DNA of 64,000 nt from Antitrichia curtipendula (taxonomy: Eukaryota > Streptophyta > Bryopsida > Hypnales > Leucodontaceae), in NCBI GenBank assembly GCA_951230915.1, contig OX579637.1, forward strand, positions 17,670,001 through 17,734,000, read 5' to 3'. Position numbers and translations under genes: made by a program. Below are positions 35,184 to 48,520 of the stretch, one piece after another. Below the pieces are notes generated by a model. The model did not search any database. It had not been told where the DNA came from and was given only the letters and a program-made list of their open reading frames with translations. The first letter of the stretch is position 1. Each line of letters opens with the position of its first letter.

Positions 35184-36204
35184 ATGGACACAAATGTGGT
35201 CTCTGGCACTATGTGGCCTTAAGATAAGGGGAGGAGTCGAAATTCAAAGGTATCCAATAAGCGCTTGCACATTTTACTTGACCCTGAAATCCATGCATTT
35301 TTAGGTTGGAAAAAAGAACCTGAACCATGGACCAAGAAGACATGTGAAAAATACATTGAGTGGTGCCACACAAATAAATTATTTGCACACAATGAGAACA
35401 AAAAACACTGCAGGTTTCAAGCAGCAAACGTTAATCATTGTAAGGACCTGAACTTTGTTGAAAGATGCATCCAAATATATCAACACGTAAATGACACCGC
35501 ATTTGTACTTAGAAACGATTGCAATATTTCAATAATGCGTATGGTGTATGCAGAGGGAAGACTCAACCGTACGGTGGACTGGCAATCACTCAAAAAATCT
35601 GCAGAAGGTTTGGAGAGCATTGACATTCCTAGAGAACGGAAATATAAAGATGAAGGGGGACTTACGAAACCAAAAACAATATACATCCCATACTAACAGA
35701 TGCGTGTGTGGAGTGGTCAGATGACTCAGACGTTGATGATAAATCAAGATGCACACAAAGAGGAGATGGTCCAAAAACTCAAAACTCTAGGAAATGTTGA
35801 ACTTGAACGATTTCTCGAGGAGTTCTTGGAAGAGGAGGACAATCTCGGAGGTGTTGCCTTGGAAACGGAAGAAATAGGAACAACATAGCACATTCGCAAG
35901 ACCATCAAATCCTAACAATCCTATAGCTTAGCACCTCGCTGACCTTCATAGGTGGGAAACTCTTCTAGAATATCCAATGATGAGTGAGGAGGTCTCACAA
36001 GCAGTAGAGAAATCAACAGAGTTGACCGACCAAGACCACACATCTTTGTTGAAAGAAATTGAAGACCTACAAATTCAACTTCAACAAGAGAAAGAAAATC
36101 ACAATATGTAGATAGAGAACTTAATGAGAGAATTCAGTATCAAAGAAGAAACTTACCAAAAGAAGATTGAGGAGTTGGAGCAGGTCCTACGGTCCACACA
36201 TTAG
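35184..36204 (+). pseudogene. Companion gene C (conserved unknown domain plus coiled coil, no RING)
   Basis: ATG 35,184 is followed by TAA at 35,220, and the frame continues with RLHILLDPEIHAFLGW. The conserved domain reads PWTKKTCEKYIEWCHTNKLF, NHCKDLNFVERCIQIYQ, MVYAEGRLNRTVDWQSLK. TAA at 35,694-35,696 and TAG at 35,886 interrupt. After a frameshift a coiled-coil region (LLKEIEDLQIQLQQEKEN, YQKKIEELEQVL) runs from 35,977 to TAG 36,202-36,204, with TAG near 36,109. It is closest to companion B2 (55,617), which also lacks a RING, and shares with it conserved DNA further downstream. Function unknown. Confidence 0.55.
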
Positions 36205-36449
36205 GCCATTAGTCACATCATTAGAATGTGCAGACTCTATGATATTGTTAGGGAAGTAGATGGGTTTAGAATTATATGCATAGGGATATATTAACGACAT
36301 TGTATATTTGTAAATATATTATACATAAAAGAACAGCAACGTTTAAGACCAATTCACGCCATGGTTAAACTTTGTACTTTTATTTTCAGTTTCAATGGAG
36401 ACAAATTTGAAAGTCTCATGTTGCATCCTCAAGCTAGAATTTGCATACA

Positions 36450-37415
36450 CAACCATGTGTTGCTTAACCCCTAAAGGTTTTTGACTATGTTTTCACCAAA
36501 ACCACTCTAAAACTGTCATTTTTAAGACAACCACCAAATTTTAGAAAAAAAACAATTTAGGACAAATTTAACCGTAGGATCTTTTAGTAAACTGATTTGA
36601 AAAGATGTAGAAAAAATTTCAGAAATTTCCGCCATGTAGATTGCAAGATATTAGTGTCTGAAGTTACAAAAGTCCTTTTTTTATCACTGCGAAAATCCGG
36701 GCAGCTGCACTTTATAAGGCAATATTTGTATGAAAGAAAGTCCAAATGGTTGTAACTCTTTGGATTCATTCTTCAATTCAAGTTGGCTACATTTTTGAAA
36801 ATTTTCAAATCATTTGGAATTGTACAACATGTACAAAAAAAATAGTAAGTAGAAAGAAGTAGAAAATGAGCCAAAATACTAAATTGTAAACAACTTATTT
36901 ATGGAATTGAAAAATTCCAATCTCAATGATAAAAATGTTATAATAAACAATCTATAACTAATGTTGTTGTTGTTTTTCCAAAAATATTAAAAATTGAATT
37001 AAATAAAGGATTTCAAACTTTTTTGGCAATGTATAGATTCTATAACTAGTGGCAAACTAATTCAAACTAAAACTCCTCATAACTTTTGACTCATCAATCA
37101 AAACGGGATCATCCAAAGCTTCCTACTTAGATAAAAATCTAATAAACCACTTTAAAATTTTTATTTTTTTTAAAAGTCATTTTTAAAGAACTTTTTTGAG
37201 CTGCCCAAGCTGCCCAAAGTTAAAAGAAAATCACATATCATGCAATAACTTTTTAACCATATAGTCAAAAGTTACAAAAAAATTTGGGCCTTAGAGCTAC
37301 TCTTTAGGCACATGTTGCGTGAAAATTTCAAAGAAATTAAAGAAAAACTCCATCCGTAGTGAGCTGCCCAAAATTGCTATGTTGCCAAAAAACAAAGTTT
37401 GGTCCTTTAGGGGTT
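36450..37415 (+). repeat. Non-coding block conserved downstream of companions C and B2
   Basis: Several short matches occur in the same order here and at 57,590-58,080: GACTATGTTTTCA, CTCATAACTTT-A-CTCATxAATCAAAA, GAGCTGCCC/CACTGCCC, AATAACTTTT-AACC, CCAT-GTAGTGAG-TG, AAATTGCTATGTT and TTTAGGGGTT. Both blocks follow a companion gene without a RING. No protein-coding frame explains the conservation. Confidence 0.6.
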
Positions 37416-38755
37416 CACAGGGTGGTCATGGTCGGGTTACACTATTTCTCACACCTCTAATTGCGGCTAATTACTTCCTGCCACCTTCTGGCCCAAGCAA
37501 CCTTGGGTTGTGGCCTGACTTTGTCCACCCTGACATTCACGCGCTACAGCTTTTTTACCCCCGCAGTAATTGCAGTAGGTAATTCAGCAGTGTTTCAATT
37601 TCAATGTTTTGGCACTGATCCATGATCCATGCCGCATGCCCACATGCATGACCCATGACGCATGCAATGCACATTAATGTCCTCGTGTTTTGTGCCGCCT
37701 TTTGTGTTTCGGGGTAGGATTTTGCAGTTTTAGGGTTTTCAGGGAAGCGGCTAGGGTTTAGGACTGTTTATGCTCTAGGCGATTTTTAGGGTTATAGTGC
37801 GGCTTCTCCTCAATTTCACTACTGTGCGTTTTAGGGTGCAATTGAAATTTGTTCATAAACCTTAATTATGTAGAAATGCAAAATATGTGCATTTAAATTG
37901 AATTTTTTGGTTTAGGGTTGAGCTTCATACATAACATTTTTGGAATTCAAATCTTTCTAGCTAAAAGCTTTCATTTTTAAATCTAATTTTCCATGGTAGC
38001 AACTTCAATTCAACATATACAGAAAAATAATAATAGAAAACGTTCTTAATTTTCACTCATCCTACAAGTAAGAAGTACAAGGAGGGTGAATAGTGAAGGC
38101 TAAGTGAAGCTGTTAATTGCTATGACTTGGAATTAAAACGCACAAATCCTAGCGGTTTCATTCTTGTAGGAAGACATCTCAACCTTCTCACCCTTGTTTT
38201 CTTTAAAATTGTTCAACTTGAATTCATAAAAGAATCGTACACCTTTTTTTTACAAGAACATCTTCTGATTGGACAAAAAGGACATTGCCTTCAACTTCCA
38301 CGTCAATCATTCAAAAAGATTGAATGAAAGTTTTCTACAATGCATTTTTTGGAAAACAAATTTGTATATAATAAAAATATAAAAATCAATGCCAAAGATA
38401 TAATAACAAGAAAAAGTACGAACCTATAGTTTTACAATAGGATAAATTTTTTATAAAACTTGGTAGTACACATGTTTAATATAAACGCTACAAAATTTCT
38501 TTATGTAAATCCTTTCCAACAAGTGTACATAGAATATGGCAAAAACATTGAGAATTAAAAACAACTACATTCTATATTTAGAGAAAAAAAGGCTAAAATA
38601 TAATTTTGATTAAGAAACATAATCATCTAAGATCTACCATTCAGATGTGAATAGGTGCATAAAGAACAAATTGTGAGTTAAATTTCAAATATTAGAAAAT
38701 TATAACTATTCATGAAATAAAAATGAATAAAGTAGAAATTAAGTACACAAACTAT
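37416..38755. other. AT-rich spacer with telomere-like words
   Basis: Contains TTTAGGG and TAGGGTTT words around 37,735-37,920 and a cluster of GCATG/CATGCA words near 37,620-37,675. I see no supportable gene. Confidence 0.4.
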
Positions 38756-38839
38756 TTCGTTGCCCTATTCTGGGGGCAAAAAAATAGACATATTTTTTGG
38801 AAAAATGATTACCTGATTCCATGTATTGCCGTATTTTTG

Positions 38840-40165
38840 AGGGCCAATGTCTTTTTATTTTTGGGGGGGTCTAATGTATTGCCCTCTTTCGGATGACAAA
38901 TATGTTTCTATTTTTTAGAAACAAATTTATTGCTTATTTTTTGGGCAAAATTTATTTCTATATTTTTTTCCGGCAAATGCATTGCCCTGTTTGGGAGGGC
39001 AAATGTATATCTTTTTTGTGGAGAGGGCAAATGTATTGCCTTATTTTGGAGGGCAAATGTATTTCTATATTTTTGGGGGGCAAATGCATTGCTTTATTTT
39101 GGGAGGCAAATGTATTTCAATTTTTATTTGGGCAAATGTATTGCCCTTTGTTGGGGGGTAAATTTATTTCTATATCTATTTTGGATAAATGCATTGCCCT
39201 GTTTTGGGGGGCAACTGTATTTCTATTTTTTGGGGGGCCAATCAGTGTATTGTCCTATTTTTGGTGGGCAAATGTATTTCTATTTTTTGGAGGGCAAATA
39301 TATTTCCCAGTGTTAGGGGAGAAAAAAATTTCTATATCAAAAATAGGGCAAACGTATTGCCTTATTTTGGGTATTTCTATTTTTTGAAGGCAAATGTATT
39401 GCGCTATTTTGGAGGGCAATTGCATTTGTATATTTTGAGGGCATATATTTAACCCTTTTTTTTGGTGGCAAATTTATTTCTATATTATTTTTGGGCAAAT
39501 GCATTGCCCTGTTTTGGGGTTCAAACGTATTTTGATATTTGCCGGGGCAAATGTATTGCTCTATTTTTTTGGAGAGATGTATTTCAAATTTATTATGGGC
39601 AAATGTATTTCTATTTTGGGGGTAGGGGGGCAAATATATTGCCTTGTTCAGGGGGGAAAATGTATTTTTATATTTTTGGGGGGCAAATGCATTGCCCAAT
39701 TTTGGATTTTAGGTGTATTGCTCTATTTTGGGGGGTAAATGTATTGCTAAATTTTTTGGGGGCAAATGTATTGCCCTATTTTGGTGAGAAAATGTATTTC
39801 TATTTTTGATTAGTCAAATGTATTGCCCTCATTTTGGAGGGCAAATGTATTTCTATTTTGTGGGGGGCAAATATATTGCCCTATTTTGGGGGGGCAATAG
39901 TACTCCTATTTTTTTGGAACAAATGTTTAGCCTTGTTTTTGGGGGCAAATTTATTTTTATATTTTTGGGGGGCAAATGCATTGCCTTGTTTTGGGGGGCA
40001 AATGTAGTTCTATATGTTTTTTGGGCAAATGCATTGTTTTGTTTTGGGGGGCAAATGCATTGCTCTATTTTGGAGGGAAAATGTATTTCTATTTTGGAGG
40101 GGGCAAATCTTTTGTCCAAATTTGGGGGGCAATACATTTTTATTTGGAAGAGGCAATTGCGTTAC
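38840..40165 (+). repeat. Minisatellite of GGGGGGCAAATGTATTGCCC-type units
   Basis: About 1.3 kb of imperfect ~26-55-bp units alternates GGGGGGCAAATGTATTGCCCTATTTT and GGAGGGCAAATGTATTTCTATTTTT forms. The long frames on both strands come from the repeat and are not genes. GGGCAAAT and ATTGCCC are near-inverted, so single units could fold into small hairpins. Confidence 0.85.
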
Positions 40166-41212
40166 AATTTGTAGAAGGAAAATGGATACAAAATTGTAGA
40201 AAACATTGCACGAATTTTGATGTGCGCTAACGCTAATATGATTTTAGGTTCAAACAACAATAAACATGAGTGGGCAAAAATAAATAATTTTGTTCCGAAT
40301 GAATGGAAAATAACTTTAGGGGGCTAACTCATCTACTTATTTTGGTTTTAGAAGGCTACTTCTGTGTTTCGCAAGCTACTTTCGGACTGATAGTACGGTT
40401 GGTTCGGATTTAAGATTTGAACACCAACACATTGGTCTGGTTTCAGGACTTGTAGGGGGGGGGGGGGCGCCTGTTTTACAGTCTTCTTTCCTCATCTTGT
40501 GTGCCGCTGATAGTGTTTTGCAACCTTACTGATTTTCTGCTTCTGCAATTTTTGATTTTCTTAGGTCTCTTCTCGTCAATTCAGCCGCGCTCCAGGGTTA
40601 GGGTTTAGGGTATTACAATTGCAGGAATTTCAGCATTACGGGGGAGAAGGCGCGGGGTCATGTTGTAGGGAGTACAGGCACTCAATACCCTCATTGGCCA
40701 TCAAATCGGAGTAATTAGAGGGCGATTGGGGAGGACCCACATTCGAGTGCAGTTTTCAACGGTCGGCTGCGTTATAGAATGCACGACAAGGACGTCAAAT
40801 CTCGTGGTGTCTATTGCGGCACGTGGTGTGCAGAAAGCGTCTACTTGCGGTCTTCTTGCTCAGGTTTGCACGACAATTTTGAAATTGATTTTTGTATGCA
40901 TTGCTGCATTGTGGGTTTTTGATTCCGCGACTTCGAAGGTTGCTGACAAAGCTCGTCAGCTCCATATTCAGTTCAGGAGAATCGCAAATGTAGATATGTA
41001 TTCAAATTCATTTAGGTGTTTCACGATCGCTTCAGCCTCTACCTTTGACGAGAAGTATTTACGAGTCCCAATGTAGTTTTAGTACTTTCTCTGCAAAGCG
41101 TCGCCTCCCATGACGTAGACGGACAGGTGAGGGTTTCCAGAGGATGAGTTCTTCAGCCAAGGCTTCACAGTGACGCTATTAAAATTTAGTTGCAGTGATT
41201 CTTCTCTTAAAA
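40166..41212. other. Spacer with a G tract and telomere-like units
   Basis: Contains a run of 13 G at 40,455-40,467 and GGGTTAGGGTTTAGGG at about 40,597-40,612. A 116-codon frame (40,726-41,076) has no recognisable domain, and I do not accept it as a gene. Confidence 0.4.
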
Positions 41213-41429
41213 ACTATATTCATTATTTTGAGAGATTTAGACCCTCTCATTATAATATTTCCTGCCTAGTCTCTAAAAATTGAATGTTAGTTTTAGCTAA
41301 TTTAGGTTGCTTATCCCTATATTTATTAATTCTGAAGCAAAATTTTCATTAAAATGAGAGTTTTTTTTAATTAGGGAGTCCTATAGTACATCTTGCTATT
41401 TGTAACAGTAGTTCTTTGACTCTTATAAC

Positions 41430-41550
41430 TGAAGATCATGTTATATTTGAACACCAAGTCATGACCTCCGCGGTTGGTTGTAAGGACTTGTTTATCTCAT
41501 TGGGGCGGTCCGGGTTCGATTCCTTTGAATTCGTATGAGTACATGAAAAA
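41430..41550 (+). repeat. Possible tRNA-derived SINE-like segment, copy 2
   Basis: GGGTTCGATTCC at 41,512-41,523 matches a polymerase III B box, with CGCGGTTGGTTGTAAGG about 40 bp upstream. Mirror of 32,640-32,760. Confidence 0.35.
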
Positions 41551-42101
41551 AATACATGACTTGATGAGGCTAAGTGAGCTTTGCAGGCAGGAAATTTGTA
41601 ACAACCAATCGACCCCCTACCCAAAATGTGAAAGTGTTTAACATGTTAACAAAATATAAATAGTGGATATACCCACTATTCTTTTGTTTCAAATCGAAGT
41701 AGAATTTCAAAAAAACATAAAGACAAAAAAAAAAAAAAAAAAAATTGTTTAAATAATAGAGATAAATTAAAATAATATAATTTTGTTTTCATATATTTAT
41801 ACTATATATAAGTACAACTTCTTAGTAAATAAAGCACATATTACTAGAAATAGATATGCAAAAACAAACAATAATATAAAATCAATCAGCTGAAACGTAA
41901 TCCTTCTATTTTAGCATTTAAATACCATTTGTTGTAAGAAACATGACAAATGTGCTAAAACATTATTAAAAAAAGTGCTTCACATATGCTACACGTCTTT
42001 GGATATCAACTGTATGATGCAAGACTCTGGTTGATGACTTCAATTTGAACAGACGGGATCTTGATCATGCAATGGACGGTGTCACTTCTTATGGAAGAAC
42101 T

Positions 42102-44846
42102 TCACGCTGTCATTATGGCGTTTGTATGCTCCCAAATTGGTGGCTCAGTTTCTTCAACCTTCCAACACAAACCTCTATTGTTGTCCCATCCAATGTAGTT
42201 GTCTTGAACATCCCGATTTCTCGATGTTGGACGGAAATATTGAATGAGAATGCAATTCGGTTTTTCAGGATTACAGTTCGGATCAGACAATGCCCTTGCA
42301 ATCCAAACTGGCCGACTGTCACCGTCTGCGGGTTGAACTGCAACAAAGTACCCATTGTAGAGATCGCGTCCCATCCTAAAAGATGGTACTGGGCGACCAG
42401 ACAATGGCCCAACGTATGCGTCATCCTCTGCAAACTCTTCACGGTCCTCGCCGTCATCCTCCAATTGATCCACTCCTGTCGCTCAAACACGTATTGTTGG
42501 CCAAAAACCATCTTGCAAAATTGTACTGCTCGACATCGGTTCTTACATTGCTACCCTTACATCACGCCAATAGTAAACCAAATGCTCGTAGCGTCTTCGG
42601 TATTCTCTAGTAACATCTGCGTTGCACAAATTCTCCCAATACTTCTCAAATCAAGATATACCTTTTAATATATCCTCCACACCTTTCATTGCCTTCAGTT
42701 CCATTGGTAGTGGTACTCCACGGGGCCACAAACTTTTTCCTTCGCATCTTCTTTCCACAACTTAATGGATCTACCATTTTCCCCTTGCCAGTCTACATCA
42801 GTGCACCACAATTTGTACTTCATTACAGGAATTCCATTAGAATCTAGGTAAAACTTCACTTGGTGTGGCCTCCTGTGACCAACAAGAATATCACCACCAT
42901 CAATAAATGAACTTGCAATGAACCCCTTGAAATCAGGCACTTCTTCAATTAGATGAGGGATAGTGGGTATGGATTCTACATCCATGAACAACTTCATGAG
43001 TGCAGGAACTGTAGGGAAGCTCTCCTTCTTCAAGAGCATGCTCCATCTCCCAAACAACGCATCAATGTCATCATGCGTGTGACCAACGATCATGAAGTTC
43101 ACATGCACTTCACGAAAGATCTTGTTTGCAACAAGTAGAGACCAAAAGCAATACACATATTGGTTTTTGTTGTCCCTGGTGGCATTGTCCATTTGTACAT
43201 TCAAAATGGGTGGCAACGTTGTCGCTGAAACTAAGCTTATCGGTGGCGGGGGAAGTGATGCTTCACACATCTCTTTTCCCTTTAGTATTGCTTCAAACAG
43301 AGGTGTTGATGCTGCATTGACAAGCAACGCCCTTGAAGAAGACTTTGGTGGTAGTTCAAGGTCATGCAACAACTTTGCCATTGAACCAATGGTACAATTG
43401 GAATCATGTTTAAATAGATCCAAACCATAATGTGCATAACGGACATCAGCATGCCTATGCGCAATTATGCCCGTGACAGACACAGGCAACTTCATTAGGC
43501 CATCAAGCTCTTTACTTTTGTGTGAAAACATAGAAAAAACGGGTTTTGCATGATCCATCTTGTCGTGCATGATTGCGATACATTCATGCGGAGAACTTTG
43601 CGACCAATATCGGTTTGCATAATAAATTTCCCTACGAGCGCGAGCAATGGCGAGGTGTTTATCCAATCTCCTTGACCATAACATAGCGGTTTGAGATCCT
43701 GCAAGAGCACTCTTTATGAGCTCCCGCAACTTGTCACAAACAGCACATTGAGCAAAATTATCTCCGGGCTGCTTCACATCGTACTCTGGAAACCTAGTGG
43801 ACCTGATCTTGCTCAAGTTTGATGTAGATACCTCTTGCAATCCAAAAGCAACATTGATCTTGTTGATTTTTGCCATTTGACCCTTCCATTGAAACGTAGC
43901 CGGCAAAATCTTGGAGACCACCTTCTGCCTAGACTTTAGAATCCGGGTATGATGTGGCATGTGATCCGCTTTTTTCTCCAAGGTGCATTTCAAAGTAACC
44001 GCCGCTTGTTCCGTGTGTTGCCTTGGCTTAAGTAGTCCCAAATTGCCATGTTCTCTTGCTTCTTGACCATCCTTTAATGCATATTTTTGATAGCGATAGA
44101 ATGTAGATTCCGGAACCCCGGCAATATGCATCCATGCTCGCACGCACATAACAATTTCATCAATAGTCACCATCCTTCTTCCTCGTGAATCACGATGCAT
44201 CTGTCTATGAACTTTAGTCTTCATGAAGGCTCTGTCCTTGAACGTAGAATTTTGACACATCCGTTCACGGAAAGCTCAAATTTTTTCTCTTGGAAACGGC
44301 TGAACGCAATTCTTACTACAACAGGTTTTGCTAGACACCAAGTTGATGGAGCCCTAACTGAGAAGGTCCTTCATTTTGATGCAAGACTCACGAGGGGAAT
44401 TTCGAACACTACTTGTATACGGTCGGCTGGACTTTGAAGTCAGAGGGTTCTCACGACTAGCTTGTAGTCGATTGAAATTATCCCTCACGTCATGGTCATG
44501 CAGGTTTGCCCCACGACAGTGGACCAGTTTAATTGGCCATGCTACCAATGCGTGCACTCTGCTCTTGAGGGATGTCCGCTTCAGAATGAGTTTTGGAAAT
44601 GTGCACCGCCACATGAGTATCTCCAAGAGGACCATTGGCACCAAGCACAAGATCCGAGTTCGCACTGTGGCATATACCTTCACCAACAAGAATACATGCA
44701 TCATTATAGAGGGTAACAACACTTGTATTCCAGAGCCGCCTAGGAATTCCTTCACATTTGAGAATGTCAACATCCATTTCAACATGGTCTTCAGTATCAT
44801 CATCACCCCAGTCTATATTCTCGAGAGGGTCGACTGGAAAGTTCAT
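42102..44846 (-). pseudogene. DUF7869-like transposase gene, copy 2
   Basis: Mirror of 27,407-32,089 without the LTR. The main frame (44,260 to 42,695, 521 codons) therefore runs intact through the LTR site: KLWCTDVDWQGENGRSIKLW, ending EYHYQWN. Candidate acidic residues are as in copy 1 (MHDKMD, QMDNATRDN, GHTHDDID). The upstream frameshift (near 44,530) and the stops before the last block (MDQLEDDGED, 42,473-42,102) are the same in both copies. They either predate the duplication or mark introns I cannot resolve. Confidence 0.6.
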
Positions 44847-44934
44847 TTCACTTGCATAGGTGAGAATAAAGTAAATTGATAGAACTATAAGCTTTGAATG
44901 TGCAAACTGCGTAAAAGTACTACATGTCAACATT

Positions 44935-45667
44935 TTAGGTCAAATCGACCTAACCGTCAACACCATCCAATGTGCAGATTCTAAAGGATATTGAAGAACC
45001 CAAATCCAGAAATTCCTCTACATGGTGATATTGATACCACGGCTAAACAAGAAGGCTGCCGCATTGTCTACAACGTAGACCGTCTGATGTACAGTTTGGA
45101 CAAGCAGGATTTAGTACACCAAAGCAATAGAAGTAACTACATTGACCCACTACAAGCAGGGTCAACCAAAATGCCAAGGCTACTAAACAAGTCGTATTGG
45201 TTAAGTTAGTTTACATAACTAGACCCCTAAGTCATCCAAATAGATAAATTCCAATTCTAAAGAAAAGAAGTTTATAAACCAAACAGACCTACAGACTTTA
45301 GGTCGAGTCGACCTAATTCAGTTTCTCACATAGAAAATATTTCAATGAAACAACTATTCATGCCATTATCACATTTAGGTCGAGTCGACCTAAACGTGTA
45401 AAATTGTTCTTTTTAACTGACATCATACTTGATTACGATTTCCTTAGTAGCAATGTAACAGAGTTCGCAAGCTTTAGATGATAGATTTCTGGTATTCGAA
45501 TTTAGGTCGAGTCGACCTAATGTAAACTCGGGAAGAGAAAGTCTTCATGGCATACAATGCCGGTGTCAATAATGCTCAACTACGATAGCCTTTAGGTCAA
45601 GTCGACCTAATCGTCCAGTGACACAGTTACAGGCACCATATCCATGTATTAGGTCGAGTCGACCTAA
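44935..45667. promoter_or_regulatory. Array of six 19-bp palindromes, copy 2
   Basis: Mirror of 26,586-27,318, with TTAGGTCGA-N-TCGACCTAA-type sites at 44,935, 45,298, 45,375, 45,502, 45,592 and 45,649. Confidence 0.7.
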
Positions 45668-47944
45668 ATTATGTAACATACAGGTGTGTTACGATGTCGA
45701 TCGACTTGATTTTCTCCGTTAATTAAGGAATTACAGGAACACAAATGTTTCCTCTTGTTCCCAGAAATTACGGCAATATAATCGGGTATTTTAGGTCAGC
45801 ACTAGAGGATTCATAAGCGCCATAGGGGTCTGAACAATCTCGCGTACGATTCACATCATTGATTAACATCACAACATCTGATCAATTTTGAACAAGACTG
45901 ACGAAAATACAAATGGGAGTGGCAGCTGAGAAGACTTGTGCATCTTCTGCGTAAACCTTGCACTGAAACTGAATGTGAGTTTTCCATGGGCAACATGATA
46001 CATGCATATCAAACCTAGAGCTCGAAGTGCCTCAACGAACTACAGAACAGAAGTTGCTGACGTTCCCTACTGAGCAATTTGCAACAAACTCTAATTAGTC
46101 TTTAACAAGGTAAAAAGTGAACGAAACATGCTAAGTGCAGGTAGAACAAAAAGAGCACTGCCTATACAGAGTTGCAAACGCATTTCCAAAAGTATGAAAA
46201 GACGAGTCATTGAAGCGAACATCAATAGAAGTCCAGCACTTCCTGGCGGGAATGGAGACGGCGGGAAGTACAAAGCTTGCATTCAAATATGAAAATGTCA
46301 ACCCGAAAAGCAAGGTTGTTCATCGGAATTCCCTGAGATGCCTCTACTGTTCATGGAGAATAAGACAAGGGTGATACGTGGCCTTCATTCTCCCATTGCC
46401 TTATTTAGGGCCAAAAGATCACTAGAACTCTACATTCTATTGGATTCTCTTTTTTTTAATTTGGAGAATGTTTCCAGAATTCCATTTTTAACACTGATAT
46501 GCAATCTTCAAAGCCATTGCGCTTTTTCAGATGATGGCTTTAGCAACTACTACCAATAATTTCGTCGTTCTTTAAATGTCAACAACATCATTAACCCCTA
46601 TACATGATGGACCCATGAACACTAATTTCAAGCCTCATTGTTTGTCACTCAAATTGCATGTCTACTTTACTTTAGGTAGAAAATTCAATTCTTATGTGGA
46701 AATTGATTTTCTTGAGAATTTTTGAAGAAAAAGTTCAAGAAAATCACACCAGTAGGAAGTTATTTCAAAAATAGTGAAAATTTCTCTATGTGTGTATACT
46801 AAAATGAAAAACATTATGGTGTGAACTCAATTTACGTGCCATTCTATAATTAGAAAAAATACACTTTGAAAGCACATACTAAGTTCAAACATCGCAATAA
46901 AACATCCAATATTAGGAATTTTTTCAAAGTTCAAGATGGAATTGGAACTACAAAACATGGCTTTGTTAGTTAGGCCAAAAGTCATAAAATATCATGTTTG
47001 TGGAGAAATTTCAGATTTAACGCAAGGAGCAACAACTTCCTCACATACATTAAAGTAGCATATTCTATGATCCGGTGGAAAAAATATATACACCAGTCGG
47101 AAATACATCCCTCGTTTAGAGTCCATGGCCATTTCGTTCCAATGCTACTTGTTTCCACTTTTAAAGTCGTTTAAAAAATTATACAAATAATAAACACCTT
47201 GTAGTAATTCACAAAATCCAAGAACAATGAACACAATCAACTACTTATTAGAAAAATTCAAAAGGTGTGGGAAAAAAATGCATGTAAGTTGGAAATACTT
47301 CCAAGTGAACACTTACTAGAGTCCATGGCCATTTCATTTCAATGCTATTCTCTTACACTCAAGAAATGAGTCCAAAAATTATTGGACCCCTCTGACGTAC
47401 TATTTCACCTCAAAATCTAAGTACTAGTCTCTACACTTGTCCAAATAAGGCTAAGTGGTTGGAAGAAAAATATACACACGTGATGGAAATACATCCCTCA
47501 TTTAGGATCTATAGCCATTTTGTTCCAAATGAATACTACTTCTTTGCACTGTCTGCAAAATTCAATTCAATTGTCAATTATAAAAATAATAGAACCCTCA
47601 TACTAAATAATTCACAAACTCCAAGAACAATACCCCACAATCAATCATCACAAAAATACAAAACTAAAACCCAAAATGTCACGATATACGACTTGTTTGA
47701 AGTTTTGGGTATATAAAATTATTAATATAGTTAGTAGTACAAGACAAATACTTTTTGCAATTCTTTGTCACTTTTAAAACTACTTGAATATAATACATGT
47801 CAAAAAAATATAGAAAGAAGTTGCATAATACTTTTGGAAAGAAGTTGAACTTCTTAATCACTTATCTCGAGTATGGTATTATTCTGGAGTGATTATAATT
47901 AAATCTCTGAGGAGGCTATTACATGATTAATTTGACGTAAAATC
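45668..47944. other. AT-rich spacer, mirror of 24,311-26,585
   Basis: Near-identical to the left arm, with no gene I can support. Confidence 0.4.
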
Positions 47945-48520
47945 GAGTCTGTAGTTTAGTGGCTCCCTACATCAAATGTCATAGAATAAGATTTTAGAAG
48001 CCACTTGAACCAAATTGTGGAAGTTGCAAATACCCTCAAGTCTTTGAATGCTCAAAAATATTTAATTTGTGCGTAATTTCAATCCACCCTCACGTGAATC
48101 AAATAAATTTGGAATAAAATTAGGTCTGTAGTTTAGTGGCTCCCAACATCAAGTATTATGGAATTTGGTTTGTGAAGCCACTTAAACTAAATTGTGGAAG
48201 TTACAAATACCCTCAAGTATTTGAATTCATGGAAACATTTAATTTGTGTGTAATTTCAATCCATCTCCACGTGAATAAAAAAAAAATTGGAATAAAATTG
48301 GGCATGTAGTTTAGTGGCTCCCTACATCAAATGTCAGGGAATTTGATTTGCGAAGCCACTTGAACCAAATTGTGGTAGTTGCAAATACCCTTAAGTATTT
48401 GAATCTATGGAAATATTGAATTTGTGTGTAATTTCAATCCATTCCCACGTGAATCAAAACAAATTTGGAATAAAATTGGGCCTGTAGTTTAGTGTTTCCC
48501 TACATCAAATGTTGTAGAAT
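47945..48520 (-). repeat. ~178-bp satellite-like repeat, about 3.3 units, in element copy 2
   Basis: CACGTG words at 48,091, 48,268 and 48,446 give a period of 177-178 bp. Units match those at 10,553-11,040 and 23,860-24,310 in reverse complement. Unit number and sequence differ from the left arm here, unlike the near-identical DNA just inside. Confidence 0.8.

Noticed and set aside
38840..40165. CRISPR-like array
   Set aside because: Units are imperfect, have no unique spacers of constant length, and the DNA is eukaryotic.
38893..40230. Frames of about 80-160 codons rich in Cys, Gly and Phe
   Set aside because: They are translations of the minisatellite unit in all frames.
40726..41076. 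116-codon plus-strand frame
   Set aside because: No recognisable domain, no second copy and no splice or promoter evidence.
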